From: Caprella mutica
Taxonomy: Eukaryota > Arthropoda > Malacostraca > Amphipoda > Caprellidae
Direction of reading: 5' to 3'
DNA: 64,000 nucleotides
NCBI GenBank assembly: GCA_947561585.1
Contig: CANNZV010000268.1
Location: 381,035-445,034 of the forward strand
Under the pieces are notes generated by a model. The model was given only the letters and a program-made list of their open reading frames with translations. It made no database searches and was not told the DNA's origin. Below, in pieces: positions 22,690-33,200 of the stretch. The stretch's first letter is position 1, and every line of letters starts with the position of its first letter. The position numbers were made by a program, and so were the translations under genes.

Positions 22690-23235
22690 TGAAAGATCTT
22701 TCCCATTTGACAAACCCCACCAAATTTAATTTAAATTATTATTTTTGTACATAGAATCCGAAAATCATGACAGTTATTTGTTGAGGTTTTGAAGTTATTT
22801 ATTCTGTAAGTATTATTGAAGGATTGAGAACTTTAAAAAAATTGCTTTCACGCTTTTTGGCCAACTTTGGTCAAAGATAGCTGTAATGTAGTTTGTTGTA
22901 TCCGCTATCTCCAGACGTATTTTGTGGTAAATTCCAACAACTTGTCAGTGAAATTTTTTCCCTTTAAAAATAATATTCTTGCAAGGTCGGTGGATTTATA
23001 GCCATTTATTCCTATGTTACGATTAAATTTTCGGTGGAAAAATGGGTAATATGTTGGTGGATCAGCCAAATTACTTGAAATCTAAGGTGGATTTTTTTCA
23101 GCTTTTTGAAAAAGTCAGTGCAATTTTGTGATTTGTGCACCAAATACAGACTGGCACCAGCTTGTTGTACTGCACACTTCTTGATTGATTAATGAATGAC
23201 CTGGAAAAAAAGCAGGGGGGGTGGAGTGCCCCCAT
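22690..23235. repeat. Dispersed repeat, inverted partner at 25533-25825
   Basis: Shared words: GACAAACCCCACCAAATTTA (inverted near 25800), AGAATCCGAAAATCATGACA, ATTGAAGGATTGAGAACTTT and TGTAGTTTGTTGTATCCGCT. At 23160 it continues TTGTTGTACTGCACACTTC and GACCTGG, words also seen at 20905-20940 and, inverted, at 51015-51090. Confidence 0.6.
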
Positions 23236-23344
23236 TACACATATAACAGTATTTAAGTAATAAATGGAAAATATCACGGAAACTGGAAATATTATAAATT
23301 TGGTACGGGTCGTCAAATGGGAAAGATCCCAAATGAAAATTGAT

Positions 23345-23640
23345 CAAATTTGCCAGTCTGCAGAATATGTAACATTTTTCCAAGACTCTTCGAAACAAAC
23401 CCAAGTTCAAAATTATGACCAAATTTTAGAAAATTAAGGTCTCTGAGGGAGATGTTGAATTAATTCCTATGTTACCATTAATTTAGTTGTGGGAGATTCT
23501 GAATTAATTCCAATGTTAGTTATTATGTTACCATTAATTTAACTGTGTTACTGAGAGAGATTCTGAATCTGCTGCTGAGAGTAATTCTATCTCAATTTAA
23601 AATCTCTAAGAGTCAGAAGACACATTGTGCAGAGTGGCAA
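23345..23640. repeat. Dispersed repeat unit, partner of 20105-20335
   Basis: Same ordered words as at 20105-20335. It contains an internal duplication of TAATTCCTATGTTACCATTA-like sequence. Confidence 0.5.
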
Positions 23641-24245
23641 ATTTGCTCACTGCTCACCACACTTTAATATCTGGCCCAGGCCTACAAAGTGGGTAGTTAA
23701 ATTGGTATAGAATGTCATTGATACACTGCAATTTATTAACAATACCAAGCTACCAAAGTAGCTAAAACCATTGAAGACAATAAATTATAAACAATTATTG
23801 AGAAGCAGAATATATAGAAAATAAAACCTATGTTCACATTACCTACCTAATATTTTAAATCAAACCTAGCTCATTAAAAACATTGGTAGGTAAGTACCTT
23901 CAAGATTTTTTATTGTTCTAACTTCTCTTACAAATACAAATGCAAAACAAATTGATGCTCTAGATAAATTTATTAACAAAACAGTAGGAAAAGAAACTAG
24001 TAACAGTAGACTAGCTGTTGAAAGATAATTCCCAAGTAGTAACTAGTACCTAGGCACGTCCATCGACGATAAAAATTCGGACAATACTATTCCTAGCCTG
24101 TTGGGACTTGGGATGCATTGGCGGCTGGCGGTAGTCGCGTTACCGCCAAAAGTAAACACATTTGTTGCTGCCTTAAAAATTAGGTTTATATAATATCTTT
24201 ATTCTACTATTATAATGCGTTTAATCACATTAGTGATTAATCTTA
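23641..24245. other. Non-coding, no gene seen
   Basis: AT-rich apart from a short GC-richer patch around 24090-24160 (GCGGCTGGCGGTAGTCGCG). Nothing recognised. Confidence 0.4.
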
Positions 24246-24258
24246 GTTATATATCATT

Positions 24259-24420
24259 AGGTATATTTGATGCATCACTCTCTGTTATATAAACATAAAC
24301 TTCAGTTGGCCACTCAGCGGCTGACAATGGAACTACATTTCGAAACATCGAAAAATTAAAAAATAACAGTTTTGAGTTACGATACCCTGAGTTATGATGC
24401 TCTGAAGCTAAATGCTCTTT
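24259..24420 (-). CDS. Candidate terminal exon, unrecognised
   Basis: After acceptor ATCTCTTTTAATAG (AG at about 24421) the frame reads KEHLASEHHNSGYRNSKLLF and onward through VVPLSAAEWPTEVYVYITES to DASNIPNDI and stop. An AATAAA follows about 60 bases downstream on the same strand. Composition is protein-like, but no upstream exon or family was recognised, so this may be chance or a relic. Confidence 0.25.
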
Positions 24421-24479
24421 TCTATTAAAAGAGATAGTAAAATCCAAATCAAACAATCGCCAAATTGGTTTTAAATCGA

Positions 24480-25530
24480 TTCAGAATATCTAATTATGTA
24501 ACATTTGAATGCTTGTTTATTTTTTAAATGTTCATATAAAAAGTATATTATAAATTTTCCGACTCCTAGCGGAAGAACTTGCACTCATTAGTATATACGT
24601 CATAAGTGAGTATGTTTGTTGTTTCCATATTAATTTATATATGCAGTAATCAAGCTTTGTTTGCGTCAAAATGGTGAAACGATTATGTGAATTCGAAGAC
24701 AAGAAGGCATAGTTTTAAAAATAAAACCATCTCTTCACTTAGCTAGAATCTTGATAGAAATTCTTTCAGTTGGTTAATTTACAAGGTGACACCACTGCAT
24801 GAATGCAATAATATATAAAATTATATATTTCCATTATTAAATTTTATTGAACATTATAATTCTACATGAATACTTTATTCTTACCAAGCAATCGTTTGGC
24901 ATTAAAATTGTGAAAATAAAAAATTACTATTCTGCCCCTTTGAAAGGGGAGTAAACCTTATAAAGAAATGTCATTTTTTTTCTATTGAAAGTGATGTTAG
25001 TAATTAGTTGTTTACACACGAAAGTTCATTCGTCTTATATTTAACTAACAACCGAAAAGTATAGGTATATGAATATAATAATTTGGGTTTAAATGCAAAG
25101 TTCACCGCATCTGCAAGGAGGGCACTACGAATTGTTATTGTTTATCAGCTGTTAAAATCAGACGCAATCTTTTCTACTATTAGCAGTGTCTATTATTTTG
25201 ATTGGTACCTAATAGTCTACTATTAGCAGTGCTCATTTTAGCCACTTTCAATGCAACAACTTCGGTAAAAACGAATGAAAAACTAAGTAGGGGAGAACCG
25301 GGAGCTTTCGGACATAGGGATGGTTCGGACAACTCGTTTAAACATGCTCATAATTGTTGGAACTACCCCTTATTGCAACTGAATGTGTGCGACGTTTTAC
25401 TGTAAGCTATTTGAAAAATCCAATGCGGAGATGTTGTATTTGGATTGCTGTGTGGACTATATGAATAGGAAACTGATTCTGAATCTCAAATGTATGAATT
25501 ATATCAATATCTTATGTTAAGCCAGGTCAT
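24480..25530. other. Non-coding, no gene supported
   Basis: A frame at 25202-25405 with a hydrophobic start lacks an ATG and any family resemblance, so it was not accepted. Otherwise AT-rich. Confidence 0.4.
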
Positions 25531-25532
25531 TA

Positions 25533-25825
25533 GACCATCATAAAGTGTGCAGGACAACAAACTAGCGGATAAAACAAACTACATTACAGTTTCATGTAAG
25601 AAATCTATAATAAGTAATTTCAATGAAAACACGTGTTTTTTCAAAGTTCTCAATCCTTCAGTAATACATAGGAAATAAATAACTTTGAGCCTTCATATCT
25701 CAAAAAGCATTAGCTTTTACATAAAACAGTTATGATTTTCGGATTCTATGAACAAAAATACATCTAAAAAATTATTTTAAATTAAATTTGGTGGGGGTCG
25801 TCAAATGAGAAAGATCCATTTCCAG
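25533..25825. repeat. Dispersed repeat, inverted partner of 22690-23235
   Basis: Contains AGCGGATAAAACAAACTACA, AAAGTTCTCAATCCTTCAGT and ATGATTTTCGGATTCTATG, the reverse complements of the words listed for the partner. Confidence 0.6.
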
Positions 25826-25949
25826 TAATTGGTTCAGTATAGGGGAAAAAATTCAGTACCTATTTATAATTTTAATTTGTAATCTATGGGATTAGTATAT
25901 TTTTTAGTCTATAACTCATTTCAAATTAAAAAATTCTTTCGTAGCGATT

Positions 25950-26608
25950 CGGAACGAAATATCTGGTAACGAATCGTCCTAGTAACGAAACTTCCTATTA
26001 ACGAAACGTCACAGTACAGAGAAGATATAGTATCCCAGAGCTATAGGGGGGATATTACGCGTGTTCCGGTAGGCTGTGACGTCACATGTCAACAATGGTG
26101 CGTACGTTTGTACGTACAGTACAAACACAAAAGATGGCTGCAACACACCCAACTTTTGTTAAATAACGTTTTCGGTGATATTTTTTTTAATTCCACATTA
26201 CCGCATGCTATTATCCAATCTTTATAGTCATACGGACGAAAATTAAAAAAAATGACTGTTGATGAAATTGCTACTGGTCTTTTTACACCCGAAATAGTGT
26301 CAAATTTTTAGTCTTGAAGAAGACGATTTATTCAAGATAATTAGATCATTAGTCAGATCGGTCGCGTTGGCCGCCATCTTAATTCTCTATTCCACGTGAC
26401 CCACAGCAATTCTGTTTACTATGACGTGACCTCTTGTTTAGATACATGACGTCACAGCCTACCCAGAATAAATTTGATTAATACATGGAACTGGGGTACT
26501 ATACTATTCTGTTTACTATGCGAAACGTCCTAGTAACGTCCGGTAACGAAACGTCCGGGAACTAAACGTCTGGGTACGAAACGTCCAGTAACGAAACGTC
26601 CTAGCACC
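25950..26608. repeat. GTAACGAAACGTCC repeat cluster, split by an insertion
   Basis: Short direct repeats of GTAACGAAACGTCC and variants lie on both sides (25963-26027 and 26520-26608) of an inserted element. The two halves read as one array once the insert is removed. Confidence 0.6.
26028..26519. mobile_element. TIR element inserted in the GAAACGTCC array (about 490 bp)
   Basis: The left arm starts ATAGTATCCCAG and contains GGTAGGCTGTGACGTCA. The right arm contains TGACGTCACAGCCTACC and ends GGGGTACTATACTAT. Boundaries at the outer ends are approximate. No coding sequence; superfamily unknown. Confidence 0.6.
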
Positions 26609-26786
26609 ATTTATTTATATTATAAGAAACAATAATGTCTCCATTCATGTTATTCATACTGCTTAAACCTTAATTTTCTATTTTAATGTGCATGTTGCCT
26701 TGTTGATGTCACGGACACAAATTACACGATTTGTGACAACAGATCACAAAGCTTTACTCTACAATACCTAGCCTACTAGGAATACC

Positions 26787-27316
26787 CAGGATATAATAAC
26801 ATATCAGGTATTGTAATCAGCTGATTGAATCTAGTTTGACGTGACCACCGGGCGACTAGAAATGGCGACTCTGACCACACTTTGAAACATGGGAAAACCT
26901 ACTTAAACTTAGTCACTTCTAAATTAGAAAAATTCTTATCAATTACTAACTATAGGCATTGGTTGAATTGTATTTCCATTAATTTTTTCTTAATTGTTAC
27001 TCATAGTTTACTAGCACTAGTTTAGGCTCCTAGGTGGCATATGTTCAAGACCCTATTTTTTGTAGATAAGTTAAAGAAATGAACAATAAAAACACACCTG
27101 AATTATATCTATATATTCAACTTTGAGGTTCAATCACCATTTTCACTTTTCTTCTACACGAAACCCTTATTAAATGAATTTACATTTCTCGATATTAACA
27201 TGCAAATACGAGGAATCATGAGTGGCTCGGTCACAAACAAGGAATGTGTTGTTGTGGTGAAGTTATATTTTTGTGTCGTCTACTAGGACCATACCCGTTT
27301 ATGTTCCTGTATCCTG
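26787..27316. mobile_element. hAT-like non-autonomous element, copy 2 (530 bp)
   Basis: Starts CAGGATATAATAACATA and ends TGTTCCTGTATCCTG. Flanked by a perfect 8-bp duplication GGAATACC (26779-26786 and 27317-27324). This copy fixes the family ends and target-site length. Confidence 0.93.
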
Positions 27317-27973
27317 GGAATACCAAATTGATAGGTTGGATATTGAATGATTTGTGGCGTGACACAAGCAAGGGAACAAATTTAAAGATAAAATTATGGG
27401 TTTAGCAGGTTAAATAATTTATTTAATATATATTTATTTATAATATTATGCAAATTGATAACTTTTTTACTTCTTCAATTGTTTTGAATATTATTTTAAT
27501 TGTTGCTGTTATGACGTCACGTACACAATATACCTCGATTGTCCTTACCAGGATACAGTAACATATAGGGTATGGTAATCAGCTAGCTCATAGAATCTAG
27601 TTTGAAGTGACCACCGGGTGACTGGAAATGTCGATTCTGATCAGTGACCACACTCTGAAACATGGGACAACCTACTTAAACTTAGTCACTTCTACATTTT
27701 TTTCTTATCAATTACTAACTAGGCATTGATTAAATTGTATTTATATTATTTTATTTCTTAATTTTTATTCAAAGGAACTACAATTTAGCAATTCGTAGCA
27801 CTAGTTTAGGCCCCTAGATAGAATATGTTCAATACCCTATTTTTTATAGATAAGTAAAAGAAATGAACAATAAATACACACTTGAATTATATCTATATAC
27901 ATGAACTTCACTTTGAGGTTCAATCGCCATTTTCGCTTTTCTTTTACACGAAACCCTTATAAAATTACTTTAA

Positions 27974-28575
27974 ATGTCCTCTCCAGGCTCCGGGAAAAAA
28001 ATGAGTTTATAACATAATATTATAGAACTTTAAGGTCTACGATCACTATTCTGCAAACTGCATTCAATTCGGTTCAGTATATATTTTATTATTTGCTTTT
28101 AAAGTTTTTTAATACTCTGTGAGCAACAATTGAGCGAATCACTAATCTGATGCTCAAGAAGAAGATTGTACACTCTTTGTTTTGATTACACATTTGAATT
28201 TTATAAACAAACCATGCGTTTTCGGCCTTTTTTTTAAATTATTTTAGATATTAATTGTTTCCTAATGTATGTAAACGTTTCTATTATAAGTTCATTCAAT
28301 TTTATACCTTTACACGAATATTGAATGGATTTATTAAACCTATTACCTAGTTGACAATCAAAACAAATGGTGTACATTCTTTTTCTTCAAGCTGAAAATT
28401 TCTTAAATTAGTAAGTCGGAAGTAAAATAGGTTTTGTAGAGTTTTGATTATAAAAATCTAAAAGCATTTAAAATTAAAAATGTGCTACCAAATTCGATGC
28501 GGTTTGCAGAAAAATGATAAGAAACATTAAACCTCGTCGAATAAAGCAATAAAAATATTTGCTTGGAGGGGACCT
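27974..28575. mobile_element. TTAA-flanked MITE, copy 2, nested in the hAT-like element
   Basis: About 600 bp, ends GTCCTCTCCAGGCTCCGGG and TGCTTGGAGGGGACC, with TTTAAA on each side. The corresponding point of hAT copy 1 (17176-17181) has a single TTTAAA, which shows the duplicated target directly. Confidence 0.85.
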
Positions 28576-28634
28576 TTAAACTTCTCGATATTAACATGCA
28601 AATACGAGGAATTATGAGCCGCTCTGTCACAAAC

Positions 28635-29179
28635 CAGGATACAGTAACATAGGGTATGGTAATCAGCTGATAGAATCTATAGTTTGACGTGACCATCGGA
28701 TGACTGGAAATGGCGACTCTGACCACACTTTAAAATATGGGAAAACCTACTTAAACTTAGCACTTCTAAATTTAATTTTTTTCTGATCAATTACTAACTA
28801 GGCATTGGTTAAATTGTATTCCATTATTTTTCTCCTTATTTGTTATTCATATGAACTACAATTTAGCAGTTACCTAGCACTACTTTACGCTCCTAGGTAG
28901 CATATTTTCAAGACCCTATTTTTTATAGATAAGTTAAAGAAATTAACAATAAAAACACTCCTGAATTATATCTATATATTCAACTTTGAGGTTCAATCGC
29001 CATTTTCGCTTTTCTTTTGTACGAAACCCTTATAAAATGACTTCAAACTTCTCGATATTAACATGCAAATACGAGGAATTATGGGCCGCTCGGTCACAAA
29101 CAAGGAATGTGTTGTTGTGGTGACGTCATATTTTTGCGTCGTCTACTATTTACTATAACAGTTATGTTCCTGTACCCTG
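28635..29179. mobile_element. hAT-like non-autonomous element, copy 4 (545 bp)
   Basis: Starts CAGGATACAGTAACATA and ends TATGTTCCTGTACCCTG. It is full length but lacks its own left target duplication because it is joined directly to copy 3. Confidence 0.85.
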
Positions 29180-30190
29180 GTCCTTCCTATATTTCAATTC
29201 TTGTTCCCGTTTTTGAAACCAGATGGCTGTTGAAACCAGAAATTGGCGAGAGTTCTTTTTATTGTTGTATAATATCTTTGTTATAGGTTGTCTACAAGAA
29301 CATGACGTCAGGATTTGAAACACAGAGTGTAAATTTTACAGATATATTAGGAGAAATATTTGGACATATATTGCAATAGTTCTTTTTTAATCAGCATGCA
29401 GTGGTATGCTTGTTTCTAGTGTAATTTTGCTGTCAATTATAATTAGTTAATAACTACAGTCTAGTAATATATAATACGTATATAAGCTGTCGTGACTTCC
29501 TAAATGGTAAACTATCTATTTTGAAGGTGAATGATAAACTGAATAGGATATATGTAAAATATCTATCATAATCTATGTTACTATTAATATTTACCTATGA
29601 GACTGTCATCATAATTGCAGTTTTGAAATTGATTGTTTCATATTATGTCAGGTGAACTTTAAATGGATCCATCTAATTTAGTGGACTTATTTTTAAAAGA
29701 CTATACCACAAATTAAAATCCTTTTTCAGATTAAGTGAAACAAAGTAATGGAATCATTCACTGTTTCCATACTATTATAAATAAAATAAGTAGGTTCAAA
29801 ATAATGGCACATTCCTTATCTTTTAAGGGGAAATATTAATTTTTAACTTTTTAAAATTGAGTGAGAAGTAATTTTGAAGAAATATAACAAGATTAGAATC
29901 ATGAATCAGATAGTAATTCTTGGCTCGAATACTATAAAGAAATTGGACAAAGAAAGCATTTTAAGTGCGAAAGTACCTAAACATTAATTTAACCTGTGAC
30001 CTTTTGATATCAAATATATATTCTACTTCAACACATTTAACTGGTAATCTAAGATCATATTCTATTTAAAAAGCTGCACATCATTCGGAAATAACTTCTA
30101 CATCTATAGGCTCATTATACATATATGCATATAAGATTCAGCTAACTATGTACATATTCGACTCTTATTAAGTCTTCAGACTATTTTTTC
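29180..30190. other. Downstream region of the RIC3 gene
   Basis: No gene. Should contain the 3' untranslated region of the minus-strand RIC3 gene. The clearest AATAAA on that strand is at 29258-29263, about 930 bases past the stop; weaker variants lie nearer. Confidence 0.4.
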
Positions 30191-30270
30191 TCAGTCAGTG
30201 ACTTCTTCGACTCTTGCCCCTGCAGCTGCTTCCTCTGACGCACCTTCGTCAGCTGCTTTATCAGTCTCCT
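30191..30270 (-). CDS. RIC3: RIC3 exon 11: terminal, acidic C-terminus
   Basis: Reads EETDKAADEGASEEAAAGAR then VEEVTD and stop. The required phase selects the acceptor GGACGAAG at 30271-30272. The stronger-looking TTTAAAG seven bases upstream would put a stop in frame after exon 10. Confidence 0.65.
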
Positions 30271-33200
30271 CTTCGTCCTTTAAAGGTTTAGAAAAATTCC
30301 GTAATTTAGAACTTTTAAATTGATGGGAAAACCACAGAAAATAATTCTATCGCACTGAAATTATCTATTGTGATAAATTGTTTCAGGAATTTTAAATTTC
30401 GAAATTTATGGTTATTATTCTAATATGATTGCGAAAATATAAATATTAATTTGTATAAATAAATTTTTATATTTTGCAATTAAATAATAATGCATTAAAT
30501 CCCACCTCAATTTTGTCTGCTTTAAGCTTAAAGAATAATAATCTATTCAATATGTGTTAAATAATATATAGTTAAATTATGAAATTGAATTATTTGAATC
30601 GCATAACTTTTAACTTAGATTGAAGTAATACATTGATAAATAATCTAAGTTTATTATCATTCAGCAGTAATGAGGATAACTGCACCTTCTTGTAATTTCA
30701 CACTTTAGGCAAGAAAAAATAGGAGGCTTGGATCCCTTAAAATCCTCTATAGTCATAGACTATAGAGGATGCAAACCCACCTCTCTTTGCATTGAAGTAT
30801 TGGCGGGAAGTAAAGACTCATTTCTAGTGTTGCTGTTAGCTGTGGAGTTTAGCGATGCTGTAAAACAGGTAATTTGTGAGAAAAGAAATCACTGACAATA
30901 TACAAAAAAATATTCCCTGGAAAATTCACTTAAACCATTGTTAAATTTCACTTTGCAATTATTAATGTTTTTTTTATTCGCTTGGTACTTTATTTAGAAA
31001 GATTGGTTATTATTTAAACCCTTTATTTTTATCCATCATGAAATATATAATAATTAAGTTGACTTGTGAGTTCTGACAAAATAATATTCTGTAACTACAT
31101 ATAATATTGAAAAATGATCAATATTGGGTTAATGATGTCTTATTTTTTATTTATTCAAACGAAACGTTCCCCTACAGTAAGGAGAAGGGATACTGTTAAA
31201 CAAAATTAATTTCTAAAGAAGCGCATTGTATAATTAAACTTTCAAGTCAGTATCATAAATTTTCAAATTGATATAATATTTTTCAATTATAATAATGTGC
31301 GTAATGAGGAAATAAGAATGTTAACCCAATCAACTGTAAGTTGTACAGTAAATACGATTCTTAAGTCACTCACCATTCTGAACAATCTCGTATTCATCCA
31401 TGTCAGGACTAGATCCTTTACTGGAAAGCGCATTTGCTTCGTTCTGAAATATCACAAATATGGGTAAGTACATCGAGTTAAAAGAAACGCTTCCTAAATA
31501 TTTTTAAACTCATGAAATTTCTTTCCTCCATTTTGTTATATTTACAATTCATATCAAGTTACCAATACACTTAAACAACTATTAACAGTCAGGCACATGC
31601 AGGAAACAGAAACTTAGAAAAGTTAACTTCATGATTTTATTTACAAAAGCATGAAAATTGTTGATAAATTTATATAAAATTGTAATATTCTACAGATTGA
31701 GTTTCACTTAATTGAATAAAGGTAAAGATAAGGTAGAACGAGTTACTAGTTAGGTGGCTGGAGTTAGAGATAAGGCTGTGAGATAGGACTACTAACAAAT
31801 TGTCTGAAAAGTAAGGCTGAACAAACTACTTGGAGAGTGAAGTTGAAGATAAGGCTGAATTGATTGATCGAACTACTACTTAGCAGAAGTTGAAGGGAAG
31901 TATGAACAAGCTTCAAGTTATTTGGCTGGTGTTAGAGAAAAGATTGAGAGAGCTACAAGTTAGTTGGCTGATATTAGAGGAAAGAATTAAGGAACAAGTA
32001 GTTAGTTGGCTGAAGTTAGGAATTAGGTTGAACAAGCCACTCAAGCTTCTTACTAATTGAATATTTTCAACATTATCATCAGTAGCCGAAGTGGATGGGA
32101 CTAATAGATTAGCAGCTAGAATTATTTCTTTTTCTTGACTTGGGGTATTTGGAGAAGATGATGTAGGAGTGTAAGTCACAGAACAAGAAAAGTATGACGA
32201 TCCCATGGTGTCGTCTAAAGGGCTGTCAGTACAAGAAAATTTTTGTTCTTTTTCAGATGAGAAGTAACTAAATGGTGGATTGTTTTGCAATGTATGCAAG
32301 TCAATCTTGGAACTAGGATTTTCATCATCCTTGAAAATGAATGAATCTGAAAAGTTATGAGTCCATCCTGAGTATTCTTGAGGAGCTACTGGAGATGAGG
32401 GCATACCGATGGGAGGAGTATTCGGTATTGGATTACTTGGTCGTTGCATATCTAAACAGAATTTAGTTCCTTCAAATGAATCTAAGTTAGGGTTAGCTCC
32501 TTCTTCCTTTCCAATAGGTGTTTGGGTTTCTAGGTTTTTATTTGATGGTTTCTTAGAGTCAGAAGTAGTTGTAGATTGCTTAGACAAGGAATCTTCATAA
32601 CTAACAGTTTGTTTCGGAGTTGTGGATTCAAGTACGAAATAATTTGACTGCGGATCATTATGATTTTGTTCCATACCAATGATATTCAAACTGAGTTGAC
32701 TAGTAATAACACAAGGTACTAATTCATCATCAGTTAATTCAGTTTCACTATGAACATCTGGACTGACTTCAGCATGTGTAACTAAAGCCTGTGTTTCAGA
32801 AGGTAAAACCACATCAAGTGTTATGTCCTTCATATTATGAGCTGCTGGGGCTTCTTTATCTTTGTAGCAATTTCCATGAGAACTAGTGAAAACAGATATT
32901 GGCAATATGTTAATTTCATCCGTTTGAGTCGAAATTTCGGCTGCCTTTTTCATTTGCATGCGCGGATAAGGAGCAGCAATAGAGGTCTGAGTTCCAACTG
33001 CAACAGCTTGATTCTCTTCATCATCTTCAAGACTTTCAATTGACTCAGAGACTGTAATTTCTTCTTCTGTGTATGTATATGTATATTCATCTTCAATTTC
33101 TTGTTCACTAGGACAATTCACTGGTTCAAGTTTCATATTTACTTTCAAAGGACTAGTTTGATTATTTTCAATCAATTTGATATCTTCTATGGGCATTGAA

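Larger units (their letters stand above)
27549..29179. mobile_element. Composite hAT-like element (copy 3 fused to copy 4, with a nested MITE)
   Basis: Copy 3 begins at 27549 after GTCCTTAC. It is interrupted by a TTAA MITE at 27974-28575, resumes, and breaks off after GTCACAAAC at 28634. There a complete copy 4 starts. Copy 4 ends at 29179 before GTCCTTCC, which matches copy 3's left flank at 7 of 8 positions. So one target duplication brackets both copies. Confidence 0.82.

Noticed and set aside
25202..25405. Frame with a signal-peptide-like start (NSLLLAVLILATF)
   Set aside because: No ATG at the start, no splice support and no recognisable family.
31913..32053. C-terminal extension of RIC3 exon 9 (SLSGLFNLIPNFSQLTT...)
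   Set aside because: A good GTAAGA donor at 32053 leads in phase to two downstream exons; the extension is made of repeated TTAGTTGGCTG-like intronic words.
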